DNA of 64,000 nt from Bilamarchaeum sp040758595 (GCA_040758595.1 JBFLVJ010000006.1:16125-80124); one strand, 5' to 3'. Positions 32,980 through 41,178 are shown, counted from the stretch's first letter. Notes: generated from the letters alone by a model not told the origin. Translations and numbers: made by a program.

Positions 32980-33160
32980 CGAAAACTACCTTTATCACTT
33001 CTACCTTGTCGGAATCGGAGAGCATCCTGGTGTCCGGCACGAGCCTGCCGTTGACCTTGACCACCACCTCTTCCCGCATGACCTTGAGCTTCTTGAGGAG
33101 GCCGCAGACATCTCCTGAATACGCGACCCTCTTCTTATGGTTGTCCAAGACCACTTCCAT
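32972..33160 (-). CDS. MoaD/ThiS-like ubiquitin-fold sulfur carrier
   Basis: The 62-residue protein starts MEVVLDNHKKRVAYSG and ends VIKVVFGG, with the C-terminal Gly-Gly of activated sulfur carriers (MoaD, ThiS, TtuB, SAMP). Its stop codon overlaps the start of the NcsA/TtuA gene, so it most likely carries the thiocarboxylate sulfur for tRNA 2-thiouridine synthesis by that enzyme. The E1-like activating enzyme is not in the window. A role in molybdopterin or thiamine synthesis is less likely given this context. Confidence 0.88.
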   Translation of the reverse strand: MEVVLDNHKKRVAYSGDVCGLLKKLKVMREEVVVKVNGRLVPDTRMLSDSDKVEVIKVVFGG

Positions 33161-33162
33161 GC

Positions 33163-33801
33163 TTATCCCTTCACCCTGCTCAGTTCCATCGCCCGGTGCA
33201 TCGTCTGCTCCACCTTGGCGATCCTGGCCTGCAGCGCCGGGTCCTGGAACTGCCCCTCGCTCTGGGGCCTCCTGAACATCGATAGCCGCTCCATGACATG
33301 GACCGGGCTCCTCTCGGCCAGCTTGCAGAGGGCCTCGCAGGCCTCATGGCAGACCGTATCATCCCTATCGATCAGCGCCCGGACCAGGACAGTGCAGGCC
33401 TCATGGACCTCTTCATCTGTGAGGTTGTCGGTCTTCCAGAGCCCCTGGTCCCGCTCTAATTCGCCGTTGAGCAGCCTCAATGCCATCCGCTTGACCTCGA
33501 TGCTCCCTGTATTCAGGGCGATCAGGACCCCGGAGACGGTGCCCCTGTCCGCGAGCATGGCCTTTATCGCATGGAACCTCACCGGCAATTGATGATCGGA
33601 TAGCGCCCGGACAAGGATCCTTTTCGCTCTCTCCCCGTCGATGGCGTTTTCGTGGAGCAGCTTCTGGACCCCTTTTATGGCACGGACCCTCTCCTCTATC
33701 GAGCCGTCTATAATACAGTCCCGCAGCCGCTGCGCTTCTCCTAGGGGATCCTTCTTCCATGGCGGCAAATCCCGCTTTGCAGTCATCCTTCTGAGGCGCA
33801 T
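33163..33801 (-). CDS. HEAT-like helical repeat protein
   Basis: The protein (212 residues from ATG 33801, MRLRRMTAKRD) consists of successive helix pairs such as EERVRAIKGVQKLL, LPVRFHAIKAMLADRG, SIEVKRMALRLL and DTVCHEACEALCKLAE, the pattern of HEAT/armadillo repeats used in protein-protein contacts. Start could also be the ATG at 33786. It ends two bases before the MoaD-like gene and shares its strand, so it may be in one transcript with the tRNA thiolation pair. Upstream it is divergent from enolase, with 53 bases between starts. Confidence 0.75.
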   Translation of the reverse strand: MRLRRMTAKRDLPPWKKDPLGEAQRLRDCIIDGSIEERVRAIKGVQKLLHENAIDGERAKRILVRALSDHQLPVRFHAIKAMLADRGTVSGVLIALNTGSIEVKRMALRLLNGELERDQGLWKTDNLTDEEVHEACTVLVRALIDRDDTVCHEACEALCKLAERSPVHVMERLSMFRRPQSEGQFQDPALQARIAKVEQTMHRAMELSRVKG

Positions 33802-33854
33802 GATAGTTGATTTGATGCGATAAGCTAAATAATGGTAGCAGAGAAAACGAAGGC

Positions 33855-35084
33855 ATGAAAATCGCTTCAGTCTGGGCACGCGAGATCTTGGATTCCAGGG
33901 GAAACCCCACCGTGGAGGTGGAGGTGGCCACAGAGGCGGTCATGGGGACCGCAGCCGCTCCGAGCGGGGCATCTACGGGCAAGCACGAGGCGATCGAGCT
34001 GCGGGACGGGGGGGTAAGGTACAACGGCAAGGGCGTCCGGAGGGCGGTCGAGAACGTCAATTCGGTCATCGCACCGGCCATAACCGGGATGGAAGTGACC
34101 GACCAGGAAGGCATAGACAGGAAGATGATAGAGCTGGACGGAACGCAAAACAAGGGCAACCTCGGGGCCAACGCCATGGTGGCCACTTCGATGGCGGTCT
34201 TGAGGGCGAGCGCGGCATCCCAGAATGTCTTCCTCCACGAGCTTCTGGGTGGAAACATGATCCCGCACGCGATGTTCAACATCGTCAACGGGGGAATGCA
34301 CGCGGGCAACGGCCTCGCGATACAGGAATTCATGATAATGCCCCAGCACGAGTTCTTCTCCGAGCGCCTGAGGATGGCGAGCGAGATATATCATATACTC
34401 GGCAAGCAGCTGGCGGAGAGCATCGGCCCCTCTGCGAGGAACGTCGGGGACGAGGGCGGCTTCGCGCCCCAGATAGACAACACATACAAGGCGCTCGATG
34501 CGATATCGCACGCGGTCGAGGAAGCAGGTTATGGCCATGCATGCCCTTTCGCGCTGGACGCGGCGGCATCATCCTTCTACGATGCCAAAAGCGGAACCTA
34601 CAAGATCGACGGCAAGGCGCTCAAGGAGCACGAGCTCATAGACTACTATGCGGATCTGGCCAAAGCATATCCGATCAAGAGCATCGAGGATCCGTTCGAC
34701 GAAGAGAGCTTCGGGGCGTTCGCCGCTTTGCGCAAAGAGCTGCCGGAAACCCAGATCGTGGGCGACGATCTGGTGGTCACCAACGTCTCTCGCCTCAAAC
34801 AGGCGATCGACAGCCAGTCCATATCGGCATTGCTGCTCAAGGTGAACCAGGTAGGGACCCTGACCGAGGCCATGGAAGCGGTCGCTCTCTGCAGGAGGAA
34901 CGCGCTAAATGTGGTGGTCAGCCACCGCTCGGGCGAGACGGAAGACTGCTTCATAGCGGATTTCGCGGTCGGGATAAATGCAGGTCAGATAAAGACCGGT
35001 GCGCCGGCAAGAGGAGAGCGCACGGCCAAGTACAACCAGCTGCTGCGGCTGGAAGAGCGGATGCAGGTGCTCAGCCAGGGCTGA
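33855..35084 (+). CDS. eno: enolase
   Basis: The 409-residue enzyme converts 2-phosphoglycerate to phosphoenolpyruvate. Motifs present are AREILDSRGNPTVEVEV at the start, GASTGKHEA, NVGDEGGFAP, the metal ligands in SIEDPFDEES and GDDLVVTN, the catalytic lysine in LLLKVNQVGTLTE, and VSHRSGETED. Length is close to the usual 410-430. A TATA-like box GCTAAATAAT (33823-33832) lies about 27 bases before the ATG, suggesting a leaderless message. Confidence 0.97.
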   Translation: MKIASVWAREILDSRGNPTVEVEVATEAVMGTAAAPSGASTGKHEAIELRDGGVRYNGKGVRRAVENVNSVIAPAITGMEVTDQEGIDRKMIELDGTQNKGNLGANAMVATSMAVLRASAASQNVFLHELLGGNMIPHAMFNIVNGGMHAGNGLAIQEFMIMPQHEFFSERLRMASEIYHILGKQLAESIGPSARNVGDEGGFAPQIDNTYKALDAISHAVEEAGYGHACPFALDAAASSFYDAKSGTYKIDGKALKEHELIDYYADLAKAYPIKSIEDPFDEESFGAFAALRKELPETQIVGDDLVVTNVSRLKQAIDSQSISALLLKVNQVGTLTEAMEAVALCRRNALNVVVSHRSGETEDCFIADFAVGINAGQIKTGAPARGERTAKYNQLLRLEERMQVLSQG

Positions 35085-35125
35085 ACGCCTGTCCCAAACA
35101 TCACACTGCGATGCTGCTGTGGTCT

Positions 35126-35195
35126 CCAGTATCCAGTTTCCGGTTTCGCACGAAACCCGAGACCTACAGCCCGAAACCCCGCGTCCGGTCGGCCC
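35126..35195. repeat. dispersed repeat with head-to-head palindrome
   Basis: Between enolase and the TPR-AAA gene lie TCCAGTATCCAGTTTCCGG and then GGTTTCG (35142-35148) with CGAAACC (35151-35157), a 7-bp perfect stem with a two-base loop where the repeat turns into its complementary form (CGAAACCCGAGACC, CCCGAAACCCCGCG). The plus-to-minus switch makes the copy palindromic. Confidence 0.6.
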
Positions 35196-35272
35196 GGCCG
35201 CTGGAAGGCTTAAAAAACATAGGCCCATATCAGCTATACCGCGAATCGCCGTGCGCATGACGAGTGAATCGA

Positions 35273-37009
35273 ATGCCTGAGAGGAAACCGAACCCGACAG
35301 ACGCGAAGACATATTACCAGTCCGGGAACGATTACTACGAGAAGAACGACTTCGACCGGGCCATCGAGAACTACAACATGGCCATCCTGCTCAGCCCGGT
35401 ATTCTCCGAGGCCTACTTCAACCGCGCGCTCTCGTATTACCAGCTCAAGAACTTCGACAAGTCCATCGCGGATTACACGAAGTCGATGGAGCTCGATCCC
35501 CAGAATCCGATAATCTACAATAACCGGGGCGACGCGTTCTACCGCAAGCAGGACTTCCAGAGCGCGGTCAAGGATTATGACAAGGCCATATCGCTCAATC
35601 CCAATTATCTCAAGGCGTTCTACAACCGCGGACTCTCATACGCCTCCATCGAGGAATACGAGAAGGCGGTAGAGGATTTCACGAAAGTCGTCAAGATAAA
35701 GCCGGATTTCGCCGAGGCGTATCATCTGAGGGGCCTCGCGCACGAATACGCGGGCTCGATCGCCAGCGCGATAACCGATTATGAGAAGGCGCTGGAGCTC
35801 AACCCAGAGCTCACCGAAGCCAAGACGCACCTGGAAGGCGCCAAGGCCAAGAAAGACCAGGAAGGAAAAGGCGGGGGAGAAGGCGGAACCGCGGACATAA
35901 AGATGCTCTCCAAGCCCACCATGAACTTCAACGACGTGGCGGGCATGAAATCCATGAAAGAGGAGATACGCGAGGCGGTCGTCTATCCGATGCGCAACCC
36001 TGACCTGGCCCGCAAGTACGGCAAGCTGGGCGGCGGAGGCATCCTGATGTACGGGCCGCCGGGGTGCGGTAAGACATTCATAGTCAAGGCGGCCGCGGGC
36101 GAATGCCACGCGGGGTTCATCAACGCGAAGCTCTCGGACCTGCTGGACATGTACGTGGGCAACACCGAGAAGAACATCCACAAGGTCTTCGAGCTCGCCC
36201 GCAAGAACACCCCGTGCATCCTCTTCTTCGACGAAGTGGAAGCGATCGGCGGCAGGAGGGACCAGCAGGAGGGCCAGCAGTACATGAAGATGGCCGTCAA
36301 CCAGATGCTCTATGAGATGGACGGCGTCGAGGCCAACAACCAGAATGTGCTCATCATCGCGGCCACCAACGCGCCCTGGGACGTCGACCCTGCGCTCAGG
36401 CGCTCCGGCCGTTTCAGCAAGACGATATACATCTCCGCGCCCGATCTCGCCTCGCGCAACGCCATGCTGAAGATGTATGCCAAGAAGCGCCCCCTTGGCG
36501 GCTTCATACCGTTCTCGCTACTAGCGATATCGACGACCGGCTATGCCTCTGCCGACATGAAATCCATAGTGGATGACGCCGCCACCATACCCTGGAGGCA
36601 GGCGTTCCTGAACATCGAGAAGAAGACCGAGGAGCTGGCCAAGGGCGGCATGGCCAAGGACCAGGCCGAGGAGCTGGCCAAGAAGCAGGTGTCCCAGCGA
36701 CCGGTCACGCTCGGCGACTTCGTCTCCGCGATAGCCAAGAAGAAATCGTCCCTCCCGCCCTGGTATGGCCAAGCCAAGAAGCAGATCGGCAAGCAGGAGG
36801 AAGTGACGATAATCGACGGCAAGGAGCACAAGAAGGTCACAGACAGCAAGATGGGGCCCGCAGAGAAGGAGGCGTTCTCGAAGCTGCTCAGCGTCATCAA
36901 CACCGGCAACCAGTGGTATTACAAGGCCGGCCTGATGATCGTGAAGCAGGGGACCTTGATACTCCTGCGCATCCTTGTGTTCATAACAGAGCCGGGCCGT
37001 ATAGTATAG
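35273..37009 (+). CDS. TPR-AAA+ ATPase
   Basis: The 578-residue protein joins about five tetratricopeptide repeats (residues 10-195; for example NPIIYNNRGDAFYRKQDFQ) to one AAA+ module of the FtsH/CDC48 class: YGPPGCGKTF (Walker A, near 262), LFFDEVEAIGG (Walker B, near 318), AATNAPWDVDPALRRSGRF with the arginine fingers. A final hydrophobic stretch, GLMIVKQGTLILLRILVFIT, could be a membrane anchor or amphipathic helix. It lacks a protease domain. It probably remodels or unfolds partner proteins recruited by the TPRs. ATG 35273 is preferred to GTG 35264. A TATA-like TTAAAAAA lies at about 35210. Confidence 0.88.
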   Translation: MPERKPNPTDAKTYYQSGNDYYEKNDFDRAIENYNMAILLSPVFSEAYFNRALSYYQLKNFDKSIADYTKSMELDPQNPIIYNNRGDAFYRKQDFQSAVKDYDKAISLNPNYLKAFYNRGLSYASIEEYEKAVEDFTKVVKIKPDFAEAYHLRGLAHEYAGSIASAITDYEKALELNPELTEAKTHLEGAKAKKDQEGKGGGEGGTADIKMLSKPTMNFNDVAGMKSMKEEIREAVVYPMRNPDLARKYGKLGGGGILMYGPPGCGKTFIVKAAAGECHAGFINAKLSDLLDMYVGNTEKNIHKVFELARKNTPCILFFDEVEAIGGRRDQQEGQQYMKMAVNQMLYEMDGVEANNQNVLIIAATNAPWDVDPALRRSGRFSKTIYISAPDLASRNAMLKMYAKKRPLGGFIPFSLLAISTTGYASADMKSIVDDAATIPWRQAFLNIEKKTEELAKGGMAKDQAEELAKKQVSQRPVTLGDFVSAIAKKKSSLPPWYGQAKKQIGKQEEVTIIDGKEHKKVTDSKMGPAEKEAFSKLLSVINTGNQWYYKAGLMIVKQGTLILLRILVFITEPGRIV

Positions 37010-37039
37010 CCTGGCGGCTTCGGGACTGCCAGCTCTTCT

Positions 37040-37076
37040 GAATGGTTTCCAGCCTCAAGTTCCCGGTTCCGGGCCT
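37040..37076. repeat. dispersed GGTTTCC/GGTTCCGGG repeat copy
   Basis: The spacer before the dihydroorotase gene contains GGTTTCCAGCCTCAAGTTCC followed by CGGTTCCGGGCC. It is followed by a T-rich tract (TGTTTTTATTG) that may serve as TATA-like element or terminator. Confidence 0.5.
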
Positions 37077-37109
37077 CTGTTTTTATTGTTTGTTCCTGAT
37101 TCTCCAAAC

Positions 37110-38303
37110 ATGTCCTTGGCCATAAAAGGCGGCAATGTATTTCTCGGAGAGAGCTTCGCGAAGAAGGACCTTCTGATAGAAGAGGGCAGGATAGTCTCCA
37201 TCGGGAACGCGATCAAGGGAGACGAGACGCTCGAAGCTAAGGATATGCTGGTCCTTCCAGGTCTCATAGACCCGCATGTCCATCTGCGGGAGCCCGGGGC
37301 CACATACAAGGAGGATTTCGCGACCGGCAGCCGCGCGGCCATAGCAGGCGGTTTCACGACCGTCATGGACATGCCCAACAATCCAACGCCCACGATAACC
37401 AAGGAAGCGCTCGATGAGAAGCGGGCGCTCGCAAAGAAGAAAGCAATCTGCGACGTGCTCTTCCATTTCGGCGGGACCGATGACAACTTCGATGAGATAA
37501 AGAGGGCGGATCCCGGCTCCCTGAAGCTCTACCTGGGGCGGACCACCGGGCCGCTCCTGCTCAAGAACCCGTCATCGCTGAAAAAGCACCTGGAGAACTT
37601 CCGCAAGGACCGCCCTGTGGTGCTGCACGCATGCGACCATTCCTCGGACGAGGCCAAGAACCTGAAAACCACCTACGAGACCATGGAGAACGCGGTCGCG
37701 TTGGCATCCAAAACCGGAAACCGGATGCACATCGCCCACGCGTCCACCAAGAAAGAGATCACCATAGCCAGAAAGTGTCCGCACTGCACCGTTGAGGTGG
37801 CACCCCACCATCTTTTCCTCTCCACCAGAGACCGTGAGCGACTGGGCCCTTTCGCATCGGTCTTCCCTCCCCTCCGCAGCGAGCAGAAGCGGCTCATGCT
37901 CTGGAGCGCATTGCAGCTGGCAGACTGCATCGCCACCGACCACGCCCCGCACACCATAGAGGACAAGGAGCAGGGCGCAGCCGGATTCCCTGGCCTGGAG
38001 ACCAGCCTGGCATTGATGCTCACCGCATGCAGGAGGGGTCTTCTGGACAAGATATGGGTGGCCCAGCGGATGACCAGGAATCCGGCAGATATCTTCCATC
38101 TGAAAGGCAAGGGCCGCCTGGAGATCGGCAATATCGCGGATATAGCGATTGTCGATCCGAAGAAAGTCTGGAAGGTGGACGGCTCGCAACAGGAGACCAA
38201 ATGCAAATGGTCGCCTTTCGACGGCATGGAACTGACCGGGAAGGTGCACACCACCATTAAAGGCGGCAAGCTCATCTACCATAAGTTCGGGATGATAATC
38301 TAG
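37110..38303 (+). CDS. pyrC: dihydroorotase
   Basis: The 397-residue enzyme catalyses the third step of pyrimidine synthesis, cyclising carbamoyl aspartate. It has the amidohydrolase metal motif GLIDPHVHLREPG (near residue 52), further histidines in VVLHACDHS, MHIAHAST and VAPHHLFL, and the catalytic aspartate in CIATDHAPHT. A metal-bridging lysine of longer dihydroorotases is not obvious; KLYLGRTTG may supply the equivalent. The ATG at 37110 is chosen over a TTG at 37086. Confidence 0.92.
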   Translation: MSLAIKGGNVFLGESFAKKDLLIEEGRIVSIGNAIKGDETLEAKDMLVLPGLIDPHVHLREPGATYKEDFATGSRAAIAGGFTTVMDMPNNPTPTITKEALDEKRALAKKKAICDVLFHFGGTDDNFDEIKRADPGSLKLYLGRTTGPLLLKNPSSLKKHLENFRKDRPVVLHACDHSSDEAKNLKTTYETMENAVALASKTGNRMHIAHASTKKEITIARKCPHCTVEVAPHHLFLSTRDRERLGPFASVFPPLRSEQKRLMLWSALQLADCIATDHAPHTIEDKEQGAAGFPGLETSLALMLTACRRGLLDKIWVAQRMTRNPADIFHLKGKGRLEIGNIADIAIVDPKKVWKVDGSQQETKCKWSPFDGMELTGKVHTTIKGGKLIYHKFGMII

Positions 38304-38323
38304 AAAAGAGAGAAAAAAGGAAG
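38304..38323 (-). terminator. T-rich tract after the pilin-like gene
   Basis: On the minus strand the 22-base space after the pilin stop codon is CTTCCTTTTTTCTCTCTTTT, the kind of pyrimidine/T-rich tract that ends archaeal transcripts. On the plus strand it is purine-rich, following the dihydroorotase stop. Confidence 0.45.
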
Positions 38324-38325
38324 AA

Positions 38326-38769
38326 TCACTGCTTCTCGATTCTTATGTACGCTTCGTTGCCTCTGTATTCAGAGCTTATCTTGAGCTTCATCCAGCCGCC
38401 GGCGACCGAAGCGTCCGCCAGCGAGCCGGGGTTCGAAAGCGGATACTTTATTATCTCAGCAGAGTCCTTAGGCCCCTCCGGGGTGTTTATCGCGAGGATT
38501 ATCTCTCCTCCGCGCCCGGATTGCACCGTCTCCAGAGAGACCGTGTTCGGCGGTATGTAGATGTCTGTCACCACTGTCGTGTCTGTGCCCAGGCTCCCGA
38601 CCGAATTGGCCAAGGAGGCGACCCTTGTCACAGCGAGCTCTGCCTGGTAGGACGCTATCTGCTGGTTCGCTTCGCTCGCCTTCACGTAGACGAGGACCAG
38701 AAGCGGAATGAATATCAGCAGCACCAGCGCAACGATAACGAGCAGTTCTGTGCTTACCTGTCCTTTCAT
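38326..38769 (-). CDS. archaeal pilin-like protein with class III signal peptide
   Basis: The 147-residue protein starts MKGQVSTELLVIVALVLLIF. The Q-x-S-x-E motif immediately before a hydrophobic helix is the class III signal peptide, cut by an EppA-type prepilin peptidase before the glutamine in archaeal Euryarchaeota-type pilins. The remainder is a small polar domain rich in strands. ATG 38769 is chosen for this signal; upstream in-frame codons belong to the CBS gene. It follows that gene after 13 bases. It probably forms or joins a surface filament. Confidence 0.85.
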   Translation of the reverse strand: MKGQVSTELLVIVALVLLIFIPLLVLVYVKASEANQQIASYQAELAVTRVASLANSVGSLGTDTTVVTDIYIPPNTVSLETVQSGRGGEIILAINTPEGPKDSAEIIKYPLSNPGSLADASVAGGWMKLKISSEYRGNEAYIRIEKQ

Positions 38770-38782
38770 TGTTTCCCTCCCT

Positions 38783-39874
38783 CTAACGAGCATGAGTCCT
38801 TCTGGGTTTCTCCTTGCGCATCTCCTTCTTGCGCCGCAGCACCTTGTTGAGCTCTGCCGCGAGCTCATCTATGGCTTCTTTGAGATTGCCCCGCTCGACC
38901 TTCACCGAGACGTGCCCATCGTCGGTATCGAAATACATCCTGACATTGAATGTCGATTTGGTCTCCTTAAGGTGGAAGCTGGCGTTCCTGATGTTGAAGC
39001 TCTCCCCGAACCGCTCGAGGACCCGGCCCAGCTTCTCCTGGACCCTGTTGTAGTAGCTTGCATTGTCCTCGCCCAGGCCTGAGACGTTTATCGCGACGCC
39101 CTCCTCCGCCTGGCTCTGCACCAGCTTGAATATGTCGAGAGCCGATATGACTCCGATCGGCTTGTTGTCGGATACGACTATCACGCTCGAGACGTGCTTG
39201 GCTATCATCCTCTTGACCGCGAATTCGAGCGTCGCATCCTGGTTCACCAGGGTCATGTCCGGGCGCAGGAAGCTCGATATCCCCATGAGGTCCACGTTGA
39301 TGGGTTCGGACTGCCTGATGTCCTTCCTCCCCCCGATCAGGTTGGTGGTGCCGCTCCATGAACCTATATCGTAGTTCGATACCACCCCGATGATCTTGCC
39401 CTTCCGGGTCACCACGAGGCGGTGGGCCTTCTTATCCTTCATCAGCCTCTTCGCTGATCCGATGCTCTCGTTCTCGTCGATGGTGTAGACCGGGCTGCTC
39501 ATCAGCTCCTTGACCGATAAGTTCGGGACGAGGTTGGATCCCAGCATGTCGCTAAGAAGCTCCACCCTGGTGGTTATCCCGAGCGGGCTCTTCTTCGGGC
39601 CGAGGACCGGGAGGGCCTTGAAGTGGCCAACGAGGAATGCGTCCACGCGCTCCATGACGCCCGCGGTCTCCAGAAGCACCGGGGGTTTGCATATGACCGT
39701 CTCGCATTTCACGTTGTGGGGGTTCTTTATGCCCCCGCTAACGCTCATATGGTCTATCATCCCCAGATAGCTCCCGTTCCGGGTGACTATCACCGCAGGG
39801 CTCTCATCGAGCTGAGGCAGTGCCTTAGAGAGGAATTCCGCGCTATCCACAACCAGAGTCCGCTTAATTTCCAT
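38783..39874 (-). CDS. four-CBS-domain protein with HPF-like C-terminal domain
   Basis: The 363-residue protein has two Bateman modules. Clear CBS units include VKELMSSPVYTIDENESIGS, AHRLVVTRKGKIIGVVSNYD and SSVIVVSDNKPIGVISALDI. Residues about 255-355 form a separate domain whose strand-helix order and end (VKVERGNLKEAIDELAAELN, then a basic tail KVLRRKKEMRKEKPRR) resembles the S30AE/HPF ribosome hibernation fold. CBS modules sense adenine nucleotides, so an energy-sensing ribosome or RNA factor is a reasonable inference. It is divergent from scpA with a shared TATA region. Confidence 0.82.
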   Translation of the reverse strand: MEIKRTLVVDSAEFLSKALPQLDESPAVIVTRNGSYLGMIDHMSVSGGIKNPHNVKCETVICKPPVLLETAGVMERVDAFLVGHFKALPVLGPKKSPLGITTRVELLSDMLGSNLVPNLSVKELMSSPVYTIDENESIGSAKRLMKDKKAHRLVVTRKGKIIGVVSNYDIGSWSGTTNLIGGRKDIRQSEPINVDLMGISSFLRPDMTLVNQDATLEFAVKRMIAKHVSSVIVVSDNKPIGVISALDIFKLVQSQAEEGVAINVSGLGEDNASYYNRVQEKLGRVLERFGESFNIRNASFHLKETKSTFNVRMYFDTDDGHVSVKVERGNLKEAIDELAAELNKVLRRKKEMRKEKPRRTHAR

Positions 39875-39897
39875 AAAAACCCACGCCTTCCAAGTCG

Positions 39898-39913
39898 TTA
39901 AAATATATAAACT
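39898..39913. promoter_or_regulatory. shared TATA region for the CBS gene and scpA
   Basis: GTTAAAATATATAAAC is nearly palindromic and lies about 28 bases from the scpA ATG (39934) and about 31 from the CBS-protein ATG (39874). Both genes can therefore be transcribed leaderless from one bidirectional core promoter. A second TATATAAA at about 39921 is too close to the scpA start to serve it. Confidence 0.5.
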
Positions 39914-39933
39914 AAATAGGTATATAAACGAGT

Positions 39934-40644
39934 ATGGCGAACCAGTTGCAGCTCACCTCGTTCCAGTCATTCTCATCATTCGAGACCATGGTCTCGAAGC
40001 CGACCTGGAAGGACATCCTGCTGGAACTGATATCATCCAACCGCATCGACCCCTGGAACATCGATCTGGCCGCCCTGGCCGATGCGTTCATCCGCCGCGT
40101 CCGCGAGATGGAGAGCATGGACTTCGTGCTCCAGGCCAATGTCATACTCGCAGCCTCGATCCTCCTCAAGTACAAGAGCGAGTCGCTAAAAGCGTTGAGC
40201 TACCAGTCCGACCTCACAGAATACGAGGAGGCCCCTGACCCGGCGCTAAACGAAGCGGAGGAGTTCCCCCAGTTGACCCTGTCATCGAGGATCCCGCCCA
40301 AGAGGCAGGTCACCATCGACGAACTCATAACCGAGATGGAAAGGTTCATCCACTACGACGAGAGCGAGCGCGTCCGCATCCCGCGGGGCGCGATCGTGGA
40401 TACCGTGGATCTGGATCTCGGCGAGCGGGATATCGAGAAGGACATGGCAGACACTCTATCGCTGGTCGAGAAGAACGCTGATGGCACCGGCTGGGCTCTC
40501 TTCTCATCGATAGTCCGGGGCCGCGACATGCAGGGCATGGTCTATACGCTTCTCTGCCTCCTGCACCTTGTGTGCGAAGGGTCCCTCGATATAAAACAGG
40601 ATGAGATGTTCGGGGAGATATTCATCCACTTGAACAAAAATTGA
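39934..40644 (+). CDS. scpA: segregation and condensation protein A (kleisin)
   Basis: The 236-residue protein matches ScpA: an N-terminal region PTWKDILLELISSNRIDPWN and IDLAALADAFIRRVREME, AASILLKYKSESL, and a C-terminal winged-helix-like region (FSSIVRGRDMQGMVYTLLCLLHLVCEGSLDIKQD, read in two parts) that binds SMC. It bridges SMC heads in chromosome condensation. No smc or scpB is seen in the window. It converges with sepF, leaving 21 bases. Confidence 0.92.
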   Translation: MANQLQLTSFQSFSSFETMVSKPTWKDILLELISSNRIDPWNIDLAALADAFIRRVREMESMDFVLQANVILAASILLKYKSESLKALSYQSDLTEYEEAPDPALNEAEEFPQLTLSSRIPPKRQVTIDELITEMERFIHYDESERVRIPRGAIVDTVDLDLGERDIEKDMADTLSLVEKNADGTGWALFSSIVRGRDMQGMVYTLLCLLHLVCEGSLDIKQDEMFGEIFIHLNKN

Positions 40645-40665
40645 GAATGTAAAAAAGAAAAGATT

Positions 40666-41049
40666 CTACTCGATGAGCGTCGAGCCTGATTTCTTCATCG
40701 GCTTCGACTTCACGATCTTGACGTTGGAGGGCGTCAGGATGATCATCTCGTGCGAGAGCAGGGCGATGTCCCCGTTGATCTTGCCCGCGTTCATCTTCAT
40801 CTTGGAGATGATGCCCTTGAGCCGGTTGGGCTGCTTCGATAGCGGCAGCACGTTCAGGATGATGATGTTCTTAGATGAGAGCTCCTTGAGCGCCATGTCA
40901 CCGTCGCCCTCGTTCCTGAGATCGACCCTCTTGACATAGAAATCAGCAGGAGGACTCACGACGTCTCCTTCGTGCTGCATTAGTTCTTCCAAGTCCGGTA
41001 CATCCGGTTCCTCGCTTTTGCCGCCTAAAATCTTGTCGAAAAGTCCCAT
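40666..41049 (-). CDS. sepF: SepF-like cell division protein
   Basis: The 127-residue protein has an N-terminal amphipathic start (MGLFDKILGG) and a core DFYVKRVDLRNEGDGDMALK, SKNIIILNVLPLSKQ, INGDIALLSHEMIILTPSNV, typical of archaeal SepF, which anchors FtsZ to the membrane. Length fits. FtsZ is not in the window. A TATA-like TTTAAATATT on the minus strand (about 41101-41111) lies roughly 55 bases upstream. Its neighbour scpA also belongs to the cell cycle. Confidence 0.92.
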   Translation of the reverse strand: MGLFDKILGGKSEEPDVPDLEELMQHEGDVVSPPADFYVKRVDLRNEGDGDMALKELSSKNIIILNVLPLSKQPNRLKGIISKMKMNAGKINGDIALLSHEMIILTPSNVKIVKSKPMKKSGSTLIE

Positions 41050-41137
41050 TAAACCACCAATGCGTGGAATATCGATTCCTTGCCTTCCTTTAATGCACTG
41101 AATATTTAAATTGGTTGCGCTCTCGACGTTGTCTCTG

Positions 41138-41166
41138 CGGGCCCCTTATATTATAGCTGGGGCCCG
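41138..41166. promoter_or_regulatory. GC-rich inverted repeat enclosing a TATA-like loop
   Basis: CGGGCCCC (41138-41145) and GGGGCCCG (41159-41166) pair perfectly around the loop TTATATTATAGCT. It lies between the divergent sepF and hppA promoters. A repressor-binding palindrome flanking a core promoter is a possible reading; no strand can be assigned. Confidence 0.4.
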
Positions 41167-41178
41167 GTGGCTGTTTGT

